DNA from: an uncultured Bacilli bacterium
GTDB taxonomy: Bacteria; Bacillota_I; Bacilli_A; RF39; UBA660
Length of the DNA: 47,943 nucleotides
Direction of reading: 5' to 3'
Assembly (NCBI GenBank): GCA_947630305.1
Contig: CANRHC010000004.1
Coordinates: forward strand, 1-47,943
Part shown: one piece after another, positions 7,666 to 15,431 of the stretch
Layout of the letters: each line of letters opens with the position of its first letter
Numbering within the stretch: position 1 is the stretch's first letter
Translations under genes and position numbers: made by a program
The notes under the pieces: model-generated
The model's input: the letters and a program-made list of their open reading frames with translations, nothing else
What the model was told of the DNA's origin: nothing
Database searches by the model: none

Positions 7666-7804
7666 AGATGCTTTAGCTCAATTAAGCTACTCAAAGGTTT
7701 TAAGAGTTTATGATTTAGGTGATTGTGTTGAAGCAATAGTAGAACGATGGGGAGATGTGTGTACTTATCGTGTTTACAATGATGGAAGAATTTATGAAAA
7801 ATAA
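7640..7804 (+). CDS. Small hypothetical protein, 54 aa
   Basis: This short frame begins at ATG 7640 with AAAGGAGA seven bases upstream and ends at TAA 7802-7804. The peptide has a basic helical start (MKKYSKRIKDALAQL) and a beta-like second half (CVEAIVERWGDVCTYRVYNDG). It fills the gap between two longer genes of the operon, with the next ribosome site directly after its stop, which supports it as a real gene. Function unknown. Confidence 0.6.
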   Translation: MKKYSKRIKDALAQLSYSKVLRVYDLGDCVEAIVERWGDVCTYRVYNDGRIYEK

Positions 7805-7815
7805 AGGAGTAACTA

Positions 7816-8112
7816 ATGGCAAGTGAATTAAAGTACGGCACATACTCTCAATATGAGGTATTAAGTTTAAGAAGAATTAAAGATAATTATCAAGTTTACA
7901 AGTTTAAATTTGATAATGGCTATGGAGCTAGCGTTGTTAAATTTGAGGGAACTATGGGATTTGACAATGACAAATACGAATTAGCAGTAATAAAATTTAC
8001 TGATGGAGATAATTTTCATTTAGTTTACGATACACCAATAGCAAGTGATATAGTAGGACACTTATCAAATGCTGAAGTGCTTGACTACTTGGAAAGAATT
8101 AAAAATTTATGA
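7816..8112 (+). CDS. Hypothetical protein, 98 aa
   Basis: An alpha/beta or all-beta small protein (strands YSQYEVLSLRRI, YQVYKFKFDNGYGASVVKF) with a C-terminal helix (NAEVLDYLERIKNL). AAAGGAG lies ten bases before the ATG. Its stop overlaps the cytosine methyltransferase start (ATGA). No family is recognised; coupling suggests it is made together with the methyltransferase. Confidence 0.7.
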   Translation: MASELKYGTYSQYEVLSLRRIKDNYQVYKFKFDNGYGASVVKFEGTMGFDNDKYELAVIKFTDGDNFHLVYDTPIASDIVGHLSNAEVLDYLERIKNL

Positions 8113-9083
8113 TTAGGATTTTAGAATTATTTGGTGGGATAGGTGCTTGTAGCAAAGCACTTGAAAGGCTTAAAATTCCATTTGAAATAGCTGATTATGT
8201 AGAAATTGATAAGTATGCAGTTAAGTCTTTCAATGCAATACATGGAACTGATTTTGAACCACAAGATATAACCACTTGGGACAAAAATATTGAAGTTGAT
8301 TTAATTTTAGGAGGTTCTCCTTGTCAAGATTTTTCGATAGCTGGAAAACAAGCTGGTGGAGACAAAGGTAGTGGAACAAGAAGTAGCTTGATGTATGAAA
8401 CAATTAGAATTGTTGAAAAATTAAAACCTAAATATGTTATTTGGGAAAATGTAAAAAACTTGTTAAGCAAAAGGCACATACACAATTTTAACTTCTATAT
8501 ATTTAGAATGGAACAATTAGGTTACACCAATTACTATCAAGTACTTAATGCTAAAGATTATGGAATACCTCAAAATAGAGAAAGAGTATTTACAATTAGT
8601 ATTTTAGGTAATGAAGATTTTGAGTTTCCACAGAAACAAGAACTTAAAGCAAAGAGAGATGATTATTTAGAGGAAGAAGTTGATAAAAAATATTATTATA
8701 GTGAAAAAATGCTCGACTACTTTCGTGGAGAAAATAATAAAAGCAAATATCCACGAAGAAAAATATTTGAAAGGAATTTGCGTAATACAGATATAGCTAG
8801 AACATTAACGACCAGTGGAGGAGGTAGAGTTACTGATAATTATGTAATAGACCGTTGCTATTTAAGAAGATTAACCCCAAAAGAATGTTGGCGATTAATG
8901 GGCTTTGATGATGAAGATTTTGAGAAAGCCGCTAAAGTAAATAGCAATACACAGCTATACAAGCAAGCAGGAAATAGCATTGTTGTAAACGTACTAGAAG
9001 CAATATTAAAAAAATTACTATTAGGAGCAAGAGATGAAGCAAAAAGAGAAGAGAAATATATACAAATACAATTTGACATATGA
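8109..9083 (+). CDS. C5 cytosine DNA methyltransferase
   Basis: This 324-residue enzyme would transfer a methyl group from AdoMet to carbon 5 of cytosine in a specific site. The family motifs appear in order: motif I LELFGGIGACSKAL (5-18), motif IV GGSPCQDFS with catalytic Cys72, motif VI WENV (Glu113), motif VIII QNRERVF (155-161), and motifs IX/X near the C-terminus (RRLTPKECWRLMGF, QLYKQAGNSIVVNVL). The target-recognition region between VIII and IX is short. No partner endonuclease is encoded nearby, so it is probably an orphan enzyme for protection from host restriction. Together with the intein-bearing enzyme at 3920 the phage carries two chemically different methylation activities. Confidence 0.95.
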   Translation: MIRILELFGGIGACSKALERLKIPFEIADYVEIDKYAVKSFNAIHGTDFEPQDITTWDKNIEVDLILGGSPCQDFSIAGKQAGGDKGSGTRSSLMYETIRIVEKLKPKYVIWENVKNLLSKRHIHNFNFYIFRMEQLGYTNYYQVLNAKDYGIPQNRERVFTISILGNEDFEFPQKQELKAKRDDYLEEEVDKKYYYSEKMLDYFRGENNKSKYPRRKIFERNLRNTDIARTLTTSGGGRVTDNYVIDRCYLRRLTPKECWRLMGFDDEDFEKAAKVNSNTQLYKQAGNSIVVNVLEAILKKLLLGARDEAKREEKYIQIQFDI

Positions 9084-9327
9084 TAGTTATATGCCATTTA
9101 GGTATTTAATCAATGGAGAGCATAAATTGATATTTGCTAAAAGTAGATTTGATGCTGAAATGTTGGTAAGAATGATCGATGGAGAAAAGGAATTTGAAAA
9201 GATAGATTTCTCTATGAAAGCAAGAGAAATTTTAGAGAGACGTCTTGAAAAATATGGTTCATATGATGATGAGTTATTTTTGGCTCAATGGGAAAAATTA
9301 AAACATTTAAGGGAAAGACAAAATTGA
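9034..9327 (+). CDS. Hypothetical protein, 97 aa
   Basis: A basic-start, helical protein (KREILERRLEKY-type helices in the second half; opening MKQKEKRNIYKYNLTYDSYM). The ATG at 9034 follows AGGAGC by five bases and lies inside the last 50 bases of the methyltransferase gene in another frame. A phrase LINGEHKLIFAKSRFDAEMLVRMI looks like a strand-strand-helix unit in which the residues are handled as a small domain. No family is recognised. Confidence 0.68.
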   Translation: MKQKEKRNIYKYNLTYDSYMPFRYLINGEHKLIFAKSRFDAEMLVRMIDGEKEFEKIDFSMKAREILERRLEKYGSYDDELFLAQWEKLKHLRERQN

Positions 9328-9605
9328 AAAACGAATTAAAAATAAAATTAAGTGATATCATGAAAATTCAGCGATTTGAAATGGCGATTTTTGAAAATGA
9401 TGATGGCTTTCCTGCTGATTATAGAGGAAGCATTAAGAGAGAAAAAATCATTTACGAAATTCTTTCAAAGACAACTGAAGATGTTGATAAGCAAAACGAA
9501 ATTAGAAGAGTGATCAGTGATGGAATGTGGAACACAAATGATTTTACATTTAAGCCAATTTGCGATAAATTGAGAGCTTTAGGATATGTGGTGATACATG
9601 AATAG
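9324..9605 (+). CDS. Hypothetical protein, 93 aa (start uncertain)
   Basis: A TTG start at 9324 overlaps the previous stop (TTGA) and follows the purine run AAGGGAAAGA; an ATG at 9288 or at 9360 in the same frame is also possible. The protein is alpha/beta with a conserved-looking FENDDGFPADYRG turn and a C-terminal helix-strand (FKPICDKLRALGYVVIHE). No family is recognised. Confidence 0.62.
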   Translation: MKNELKIKLSDIMKIQRFEMAIFENDDGFPADYRGSIKREKIIYEILSKTTEDVDKQNEIRRVISDGMWNTNDFTFKPICDKLRALGYVVIHE

Positions 9606-9756
9606 AAGTTACAACGATACACTTAAAGAAATTAAAAGAGTTCAAGAAGCATTAAACAAAACGACTTCACCGAAGTTGAAGAGCGATTATGGAAAGTATT
9701 TGAAGAAATTAAACAAAAATTTACTAATGTTTAGAGCAAACATGGAAAGAGAGTAA
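9598..9756 (+). CDS. Small basic hypothetical protein, 52 aa
   Basis: The frame opens at ATG 9598, inside the last codons of the previous gene, and ends at TAA 9754-9756. The peptide is Lys-rich and helical (DTLKEIKRVQEALNKTT, then KYLKKLNKNLLMF). No Shine-Dalgarno is obvious, so it would depend on coupling to the upstream gene. It is supported mainly by filling an otherwise empty stretch of a tightly packed operon. Confidence 0.5.
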   Translation: MNRSYNDTLKEIKRVQEALNKTTSPKLKSDYGKYLKKLNKNLLMFRANMERE

Positions 9757-9761
9757 AAAGA

Positions 9762-10076
9762 ATGGATGTTAGAATTATTATTGAAGATTTTAAACCAATT
9801 GGAGTAAAGAGAAAAAGACTACCTGATGGTCTAGGCAGTGGTGGTAACATCACAATAAGAAGATTGTCAAATGAACCTTTTAATAGACCTGATGAAATCT
9901 TTGAAATAGAAAGTGGGTTAACAAAGGTTAAATTTATATGTTCGAAAATCCGTATAGACCAAGCAGAATTCAAAGATAAAGTAAAAAATAAACCATGGAG
10001 AAATTCACCAAAAGTAAGTGACTTAAAAAGCTGGGATATTTTATATGTTTATCGAAATTTTGAACGAAAAGAATAA
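9762..10076 (+). CDS. Hypothetical protein, 104 aa
   Basis: A mixed alpha/beta protein of unknown family. The stretch IGVKRKRLPDGLGSGGNITI is basic and Gly-rich, which would suit contact with nucleic acid or a nucleotide, but no signature is complete. The ribosome site is weak (GAGAGTAAAAAG). It starts five bases after the preceding small gene. Confidence 0.65.
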   Translation: MDVRIIIEDFKPIGVKRKRLPDGLGSGGNITIRRLSNEPFNRPDEIFEIESGLTKVKFICSKIRIDQAEFKDKVKNKPWRNSPKVSDLKSWDILYVYRNFERKE

Positions 10077-10114
10077 TAGGAGAAAATTTATAAAGTAAGA
10101 GAGGAAGAAAAACA

Positions 10115-10387
10115 ATGATTGAAAGAAAATTTTATGTGATTGCAAGAAATTTCCCTGAAAGTGATGAAATACAGTATGTTTATGAAATAGATGGAGGTCA
10201 TATATATACATGTGATGAAGATAGTAGCTACTTTGGAAGTGTATTAAAATTTGAAGAAGATGAATTAGAATTGGCAAAATCTTTAGCTAAGCATTGTGAA
10301 AGATATAATGGAAATAGAAAATATTTTATTGTAAAAATTGAAACAGTTAAAACAATATTGGAGGATGACAAAGATGAAAATAAATAA
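10115..10387 (+). CDS. Hypothetical protein, 90 aa
   Basis: An acidic alpha/beta protein (opening strand KFYVIARNFPES, later helix FEEDELELAKSLAKHCE, closing strand KYFIVKIETV). The next gene's opening (WQMFYCIRKRKANGEFEYLREIYDG) repeats the pattern of an aromatic strand, 'E/Y-YVYEIDGG'-like turn and Thr-rich strand, so the two may be distant paralogues. Family unknown. Confidence 0.68.
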   Translation: MIERKFYVIARNFPESDEIQYVYEIDGGHIYTCDEDSSYFGSVLKFEEDELELAKSLAKHCERYNGNRKYFIVKIETVKTILEDDKDENK

Positions 10388-10703
10388 AGAATGGCAAATG
10401 TTTTATTGCATCAGAAAAAGAAAAGCAAATGGTGAGTTTGAATATTTAAGAGAGATTTATGATGGCTTTACAACATTTACAGCTGATGTAAATGCGGCAA
10501 TTAAATTTGGTTCTTCAGCACCAGCTTTTTATGTAGCAGAAGATTTATCAAAAAAGGAAAACATTAAATGTTATCCATGTGTATGTACTTTACAAATAGA
10601 GGAATTAAAAGAAGATGTGGTTCAAAATGAATTTAACTATACAAAAAAAGTGAATGAGAAAAATGAGAAAAAAGAGGAGGAATTGAAAGAAGATGATGAA
10701 TAA
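10374..10703 (+). CDS. Hypothetical protein, 109 aa
   Basis: The ATG at 10374 is chosen because GGAGG lies nine bases upstream; an in-frame ATG 36 bases earlier has no such site. The first 80 residues look like the preceding 90-residue protein (opening strand, YLREIYDGFTTFTADVNAAIKF, then a strand ending in ICTLQIEEL-like sequence). The last 30 residues are a Lys/Glu-rich tail (NEKNEKKEEELKEDDE). It overlaps both neighbours. Function unknown. Confidence 0.66.
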   Translation: MKINKEWQMFYCIRKRKANGEFEYLREIYDGFTTFTADVNAAIKFGSSAPAFYVAEDLSKKENIKCYPCVCTLQIEELKEDVVQNEFNYTKKVNEKNEKKEEELKEDDE

Positions 10704-10956
10704 AACGGAGCAAAAGGAGTTTAGGGAATACATTATTAGTGATTTAAAATGTAAAAAATTTTTATCTAGTTTACGAATTAATGGAGAAGTAATGACTGGT
10801 AATATTAACAACGCCTTGCATTTTGACAATCATTATGCATGTGAATCAATTATAAAGCTTAGAAAGAAAGAGAAAAGCTGGTGTGTTTTAAGCATCTATG
10901 GACTTTGTGACAAATATGTATGTGAAGAAACTAAGAAAGAAGAGGAACAACAATAA
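10693..10956 (+). CDS. Hypothetical protein, 87 aa
   Basis: A small protein whose start overlaps the previous gene; GAGGAGG lies about 10 bases upstream. It contains NINNALHFDNHYACESIIKLRKK, similar in plan to the AA-x-F segments of the two preceding genes, and ends with a Lys/Glu tail (EETKKEEEQQ). These three consecutive genes may be diverged copies of one small fold. No function is assigned. Confidence 0.63.
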   Translation: MMNKTEQKEFREYIISDLKCKKFLSSLRINGEVMTGNINNALHFDNHYACESIIKLRKKEKSWCVLSIYGLCDKYVCEETKKEEEQQ

Positions 10957-11711
10957 TGAAATTTGAAGTTTTAAAAAAAGAAATCGGACTAATTGATTTT
11001 AACTATGATGAATTAAAAAATCAATTAGAGAATGAATTAAGCATTTACAAAAATGTGGTATTTGATGAAACACAAATAGTTAAAGCAAAAGAAACTAAAG
11101 CAAGCTTGAATAAGATTGTAGATGCAATCGAAACAAGAAGAAAAGAACTAAAAAAAGAATTCATGATGCCATATGAAGCATTCAAAGCTAAAACTGATGA
11201 ATTATGCAATATGGTTAAAGAAATCACTGGAAATATCGATGAGCAGTTAAGAGCTTTTGAAGAAGCTAGAATAGAAGAAAAGAAAGTTCAAATTGTAGAA
11301 AAATGCTGGATGCCAAGAAATTATTCCAAAATTAGTTTAGAACAAATATGGGATAACAAATGGCTTAATAAAACATGTAGCATTAAGACAATTGAAGAAG
11401 AAATAATTGATAAAATCAATAAGATTGAAGCTGATTTAAGAATTATTGATGAAATAAAAGATGGAAACATAGATGAAATGAAAGCACAATATTTAATGTG
11501 CTTAGACTTAGTTAAAACATTGGATGAATTCAAAAGAAGAAAAACCATTATGAATGAGTTAAAAGAAGATAAATTAAGCTCAGTTGATAATCAAGATTTA
11601 TCAATGCATATGGAACTTAGAGGAACAAAAACTCAATTTAATGCTCTTTTGAATGAAATTAAAAAGTTAAATATTAGACTTATTAATTTTGAGATTGGAG
11701 AAGATAAATAA
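10956..11711 (+). CDS. DUF1351-like phage protein
   Basis: A 251-residue helical protein resembling the DUF1351 family, which is common in Bacillota phages beside recT. Visible features are the helix region YDELKNQLENELSIYKNVVF, the block RKELKKEFMMPYEAFKAKTDELC with its conserved-looking MMPYE, and a long coiled segment up to about 110. A second helical half begins with KCWMPRNYSKISLEQIWDNKWLNKTCS. Most family members lie just upstream of the single-strand annealing protein; here four small genes' distance separates it from recT. The biochemical role in the family is not established; an accessory role in recombination is inferred from context. Confidence 0.78.
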   Translation: MKFEVLKKEIGLIDFNYDELKNQLENELSIYKNVVFDETQIVKAKETKASLNKIVDAIETRRKELKKEFMMPYEAFKAKTDELCNMVKEITGNIDEQLRAFEEARIEEKKVQIVEKCWMPRNYSKISLEQIWDNKWLNKTCSIKTIEEEIIDKINKIEADLRIIDEIKDGNIDEMKAQYLMCLDLVKTLDEFKRRKTIMNELKEDKLSSVDNQDLSMHMELRGTKTQFNALLNEIKKLNIRLINFEIGEDK

Positions 11712-11713
11712 TT

Positions 11714-11956
11714 ATGGCAAAAGATGATTGGATTGATACAACTGAAGCAGGTGGTGGGAGTTATCCATCACCTGATGACCCACCAGAATATTATGATTAC
11801 ACAATAAAATCTTATTATGAGATGGAAGTCAAAGTTATTGTTAATGCAAAAAATAAAGAAGATGCCTGGAAAAAATTTTTAGATGGTGACTGGGAAGAGT
11901 TAATCGAAAATGAAGAAGATAAAGAAGAACAAATTAAAAGATATGGAGAATTTTAA
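11714..11956 (+). CDS. Acidic hypothetical protein, 80 aa
   Basis: The start is Gly/Pro-rich and disordered-looking (TTEAGGGSYPSPDDPPEYY). A strand-helix-acidic tail follows: YEMEVKVIVNAKNKEDAWKKFLDGDWEELIENEEDKEEQ. The segment VKVIVNAKNKEDAWKKFLDGDWEELI is the pattern of a small strand-helix fold common in phages. Two bases separate it from the previous stop. Function unknown. Confidence 0.66.
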   Translation: MAKDDWIDTTEAGGGSYPSPDDPPEYYDYTIKSYYEMEVKVIVNAKNKEDAWKKFLDGDWEELIENEEDKEEQIKRYGEF

Positions 11957-11958
11957 AA

Positions 11959-12141
11959 ATGAAGAAACAAAGAATTAATTTATGTAAAAAATTCGTTCAT
12001 GAAACAACAGGTTTAAATAAACCATGTAGCAAAGCCGATAAAGATGGAAAATGTACTCTTAACGAATGCATGTATTCAAGCAGTGTAATTAAAAGTTTAG
12101 GTTATGAAAGGGTGTTTAAACCATGTCAAGTGAAAGAGTAG
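11959..12141 (+). CDS. Cys-rich small protein, possible zinc site
   Basis: A 60-residue protein with cysteines at about positions 6, 20, 29, 34 and 57, in spacing such as C-x8-C-x4-C within PCSKADKDGKCTLNECMYSS. Four of these could hold a zinc ion, giving a small nucleic-acid-binding knuckle, but no named zinc-finger pattern is matched. It overlaps the next gene by 19 bases. Confidence 0.6.
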   Translation: MKKQRINLCKKFVHETTGLNKPCSKADKDGKCTLNECMYSSSVIKSLGYERVFKPCQVKE

Positions 12142-12425
12142 AAAAAGAAAAAGAAGAAATAATCCAAGTCAATGGAAAAAATTTTATTGAAGCTTACATA
12201 AATATGTATGACATCGTTACAGCTTCATTTATTGAAACAGAACACAATAATGGAACTATAAGTGATGAAAAATATTTTAAATTCGGTTTAATGATGCAAG
12301 CATTTAAAATGTTAACAGCACAAATAATTAGAGATACATTGTATTGCTTGTGTTATGATAAAGACATTGAAGAGTTTGGTAAAAAGATAGCTAGAGAATT
12401 TTTAAAAGAAAATACTAATGCATAA
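12123..12425 (+). CDS. Hypothetical helical protein, 100 aa
   Basis: An all-helical acidic protein (NGKNFIEAYINMYDIVTASF, then YFKFGLMMQAFKMLTAQIIRD). It lies directly upstream of recT, separated by 18 bases that contain the recT ribosome site. Its weak own ribosome site and the overlap with the preceding gene suggest coupled translation. No family is recognised. Confidence 0.66.
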   Translation: MSSERVEKEKEEIIQVNGKNFIEAYINMYDIVTASFIETEHNNGTISDEKYFKFGLMMQAFKMLTAQIIRDTLYCLCYDKDIEEFGKKIAREFLKENTNA

Positions 12426-12443
12426 ATAAGGAGGACAAAAAAC

Positions 12444-13508
12444 ATGAATAACACATTAGTAGCAAAACAAAACAAAGCATCATTTAGAGAGTACATTTCA
12501 TCACCTAATGTACAAAAAATGATAACAACAACTTTAGGTGATCCAACAAGATGTTTAAACTTTACATCTTCAATTATTAGTGCATTTGTTACTAATCCAG
12601 CATTAGAAAAATGTGATTTTGGGTCAGTTGTATCTGCAGCTTTAATTGGTGAAACTTTAAAGTTAAGTCCATCACCAATGATGGGACATTATTATTTAGT
12701 TCCATTTGAAAATAAAAAGCAAGGTAAAACAATAGCCACTTTCCAAATTGGTTATAAAGGTTACATCCAATTAGCCATGCGAAGTGGACAATACAAAAAA
12801 ATTAGTGTATTGGAAGTAAGAGAGGGAGAGTTCATTGGTCGTAACCCTGAAAATGGTGATTACTTGTTTAAATTCATTGAAGATGAAGAAGTAAGAGAAA
12901 CAAGAAATGTAATTGGGTACATGGGAAGTTTCGAGCTTATAAATGGGTATAGACAAACAATTTATTGGTCTAAAGAAAAGATGCTAAAACATGCTGACAG
13001 ATATTCACAAGCATTTAGCATCAATGCGACTAGTGGAAAATTTCCAAAGGTATCATATGCTGATTATTTAGCTGGAAAAGTTCCAGAAAGTGACATGTGG
13101 TTGTACTCAAGTTTTTGGTACAAAGACTTTGATGGAATGGCTTTTAAAACCATCTTAAGACAATTAATTTCAAAGTGGGGAATAATGAGCGTAGATATGG
13201 AACAAGCATTCACAAAAGACATGACATACACCGACCAAAACGGAAATCAAGAATATTTTGATTCACCAAGCTCTGATAATGAGTTAGGTTATGTTGAGCA
13301 AAAACAAATTGCACAAAAAGAAGTAAATGTAGCACCAGCAGTTGAAGCACCAAAAGAAGAAAAAGCAACAGCTCCTACAAATTTATTTGGGGAAGTTGAA
13401 GATGCTCTACAATATCAAGGAGTTGCAACTAGTACTAACAAACAAAAACATGCTGAGGATTTATTCGCTCAATATGATGCTTTCTTGAATAATCAAGGAG
13501 ATAAGTAA
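12444..13508 (+). CDS. recT: RecT-family single-strand annealing protein
   Basis: A 354-residue RecT homologue that would bind 3' single strands made by the exonuclease at 3105 and anneal them to complementary DNA during recombination-dependent replication. The family signature spans residues about 60-140: SAALIGETLKLSPSPMMGHYYLVPF, then TFQIGYKGYIQLAMRSGQYK. The C-terminal core includes DGMAFKTILRQLISKWG near 235. The tail (270-354) is low in complexity and acidic, and may bind SSB or other partners. AAGGAGG nine bases before the ATG is among the best ribosome sites here. It overlaps the SSB start by one base. Confidence 0.95.
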   Translation: MNNTLVAKQNKASFREYISSPNVQKMITTTLGDPTRCLNFTSSIISAFVTNPALEKCDFGSVVSAALIGETLKLSPSPMMGHYYLVPFENKKQGKTIATFQIGYKGYIQLAMRSGQYKKISVLEVREGEFIGRNPENGDYLFKFIEDEEVRETRNVIGYMGSFELINGYRQTIYWSKEKMLKHADRYSQAFSINATSGKFPKVSYADYLAGKVPESDMWLYSSFWYKDFDGMAFKTILRQLISKWGIMSVDMEQAFTKDMTYTDQNGNQEYFDSPSSDNELGYVEQKQIAQKEVNVAPAVEAPKEEKATAPTNLFGEVEDALQYQGVATSTNKQKHAEDLFAQYDAFLNNQGDK

Positions 13509-13993
13509 TGAAAGCAATTGGTTTTGGTACTTTAGCAAGTAAAACCAAAATGATGCGATTACCTCAATACAAAAAAAGATATGTTCTATTCACAATCCTT
13601 TCTCAAACATCGTATGAAGATGATGTATTTATTGAAGCTATTGCATGGGGAAGCTTAGCAACCAAAATCACAAGATTTATGGGTAGAGGAGACCAAATTT
13701 ATGTTGAGGGAGATTTGGTTCAAGTAAATTATACTGATGGTAACGATAGAATAGTTTACAAGACTAGAATTTATGTTGATAAGGTCTATGTTGTTAAAAA
13801 GCTAAAATTTCCTAATGTAGAAGATGAAAAATTAAAAGATCATCAACAATTAGAGAATGTAAAAGAGCTTCAAATTCAAAAGGATATCGAAAGAAGATTA
13901 TCAACAGGAAAATATGATGGTGAGATAATCGAAGAAGAAGAGGAAGAAGAAATCCAAGAAGATGATGAGGATTTAGAAGAAAATGTTTATTAA
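13508..13993 (+). CDS. ssb: Single-stranded DNA-binding protein (OB fold)
   Basis: A 161-residue SSB-like protein. Residues 1-100 form an OB fold with the family's typical order: an opening strand (MKAIGFGTLASKTKMM), DVFIEAIAWGSLATKITRFMGRGDQIYVEGDLVQV, which matches the SSB phrase 'aWgk.Ae....l.KGd.v.veG.l', and a closing strand KTRIYVDKVYVV. The C-terminal third is extremely acidic (EEEEEEIQEDDEDLEENVY) and takes the place of the usual acidic tip that recruits partners. It is coupled to recT and followed by a second OB-fold protein. Confidence 0.85.
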   Translation: MKAIGFGTLASKTKMMRLPQYKKRYVLFTILSQTSYEDDVFIEAIAWGSLATKITRFMGRGDQIYVEGDLVQVNYTDGNDRIVYKTRIYVDKVYVVKKLKFPNVEDEKLKDHQQLENVKELQIQKDIERRLSTGKYDGEIIEEEEEEEIQEDDEDLEENVY

Positions 13994-14330
13994 TAATATC
14001 ATTTCTTTAATAGGGCGAATTGATGGCAACACATACATTTATACCGATGAAGATAAATTGTATATTGGTGGTGACATCTTAGTTGAAAGAGATAAGGAAA
14101 TCGTTGAATTAGAGGGAGAAAAACAATTATACGATATTTTTACCTTTGAAATTCATGAAAGAAAAAGGACTTTTACCAAAAAGAAATTACTTGATTTAAA
14201 AAGTAAATTATCTTCAGGTACAAAAGTGCATATAAAAGGAGCGTTTATTGTTAAAAATAAAATAACCTTTAATGCAAAGCTAGAAAAAAATAAAATAGTG
14301 ATAGTTAAATCTATTACTATTGAGGAGTGA
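13983..14330 (+). CDS. OB-fold SSB-like protein 2
   Basis: A 115-residue protein that begins in the last codons of the SSB gene. Its strand pattern (FINNIISLIGRIDG, YDIFTFEIHERKR, GTKVHIKGAFIVKNKITFNAKLEKNKIVIVKSITI) fits an OB fold like that of its neighbour: an N-terminal 'GRI' strand, a central strand, and a 'G..V.IkG.......' strand near 75-85. It has no acidic tail. It could be a second SSB or a partner subunit. Confidence 0.6.
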   Translation: MFINNIISLIGRIDGNTYIYTDEDKLYIGGDILVERDKEIVELEGEKQLYDIFTFEIHERKRTFTKKKLLDLKSKLSSGTKVHIKGAFIVKNKITFNAKLEKNKIVIVKSITIEE

Positions 14331-14334
14331 AAAT

Positions 14335-15042
14335 ATGGATAGATTTTATCTAAAATTTTCTTCTGAATTCTTTTTGAATTCAAAAATAATCAAGATGCAA
14401 GCTGAAGAACGAGGAGTTGAAATGCTCCTTTTCTTCCTTAAATTAACGCTATATAGCACTCATCACGAAGGTGGAGTAACAATTAAACCATTTTCAGGGT
14501 ACACCAAGAGACTTGCCGAGTTATTTCAAACAGATGAGGAAGTTGTTATTAATTGCATCAGTTTTCTTAGCAGAGAAAAATTGATTAAAATTGATACTTA
14601 CAATGAAATGTTAATTATCAATGGAATTCAAAATTTAATCATAAGAGACAAAGATTGTTCAGAAGAACAAGTAAATAAAGTTGTTGAATATTGGAATAAT
14701 AATTCAGGCTTAAACAAAGTTGAATATCTAACTGAAAGTCGTATCAAAGTAATCAAAAGCAAACTTCACGAATTTGGCTTTGATAACATTAAAAGAGTTG
14801 TTGATTATGTAAAAGGTAATAGTTTTTTGCAGGGAAATAGTTATAACAACAAAGGGAAATGGCAAGCAAGCTTTGATTGGGTAATGAAAGAAGACAACTT
14901 CCTTAATATTTTAGAGGGAAATTACACGAATCCATATGAAAGGTACTTGCAAAATCTACAAAGCAATGAAGAAGAACAAGATATAGAACCAACTGATTTA
15001 GAAAAAATGAAAGAGTTGGCAAAGAGTTTATTTGAGGATTAA
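14335..15042 (+). CDS. DnaD-like phage replisome organiser
   Basis: A 235-residue protein with the two-part layout of phage replication initiators. An N-terminal winged-helix-like domain (MDRFYLKFSSEFFLNSKIIKM, then EMLLFFLKLTLYS, about 1-100) resembles replisome-organiser N-terminal domains. A C-terminal conserved phage domain runs from about 115 to 200 (VVEYWNNNSGLNKVE...ESRIKVIKSKLHEFGF, then GKWQASFDWVMKEDNFLNILEGNY). Family knowledge: such proteins bind the phage origin and help load the host replicative helicase. The phage has no helicase, primase or polymerase of its own here, so host machinery is needed. The start at 14335 follows GAGGAG. Confidence 0.82.
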   Translation: MDRFYLKFSSEFFLNSKIIKMQAEERGVEMLLFFLKLTLYSTHHEGGVTIKPFSGYTKRLAELFQTDEEVVINCISFLSREKLIKIDTYNEMLIINGIQNLIIRDKDCSEEQVNKVVEYWNNNSGLNKVEYLTESRIKVIKSKLHEFGFDNIKRVVDYVKGNSFLQGNSYNNKGKWQASFDWVMKEDNFLNILEGNYTNPYERYLQNLQSNEEEQDIEPTDLEKMKELAKSLFED

Positions 15043-15053
15043 AGAGAGAGATT

Positions 15054-15431
15054 ATGTTAACGAGAAAATATAAAAACACAAAAATCAAATATGAGGGAAT
15101 AATCTTTGATAGTAAGCTGGAGCAAAATATTTATTGTTGTATTAAAGAGTACAACATTAAACACTTAATAAAACCAAAATATATGCTTCAGGAAAAGTTT
15201 ATTTTAAAAGAGCCTAACAAAAAAAATAAAACTTTTAGAGCAATCGAATATATAGGTGACTTTGATTTATTTATTGATGGTGTTACTTATACAATTGATG
15301 CAAAAGGAATGGAAACACCAGTATTCAAGTTAAAGAGTAAGTTATTTGCGAAAAGATATAATAGACAAATAATAACAATTAAATCATGTAAAGCCTTTAG
15401 GGAGTGGTATAATGTCATACTATGTAAATGA
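15054..15431 (+). CDS. DUF1064-type nuclease-like protein
   Basis: This 125-residue protein resembles the DUF1064 family found in phage replication operons and considered nuclease-like. It has KYEGIIFDSKLEQNIY near the start (the conserved Ser-Lys-x-Glu segment) and then YIGDFDLFIDGVTYTIDAKG, which carries a D...D-x-K pattern like a PD-(D/E)XK active site, followed by FKLKSKLFAKRY. Members are suspected resolvase or restriction-like nucleases; the reaction is not established. It overlaps the next gene by 20 bases. Confidence 0.8.
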   Translation: MLTRKYKNTKIKYEGIIFDSKLEQNIYCCIKEYNIKHLIKPKYMLQEKFILKEPNKKNKTFRAIEYIGDFDLFIDGVTYTIDAKGMETPVFKLKSKLFAKRYNRQIITIKSCKAFREWYNVILCK

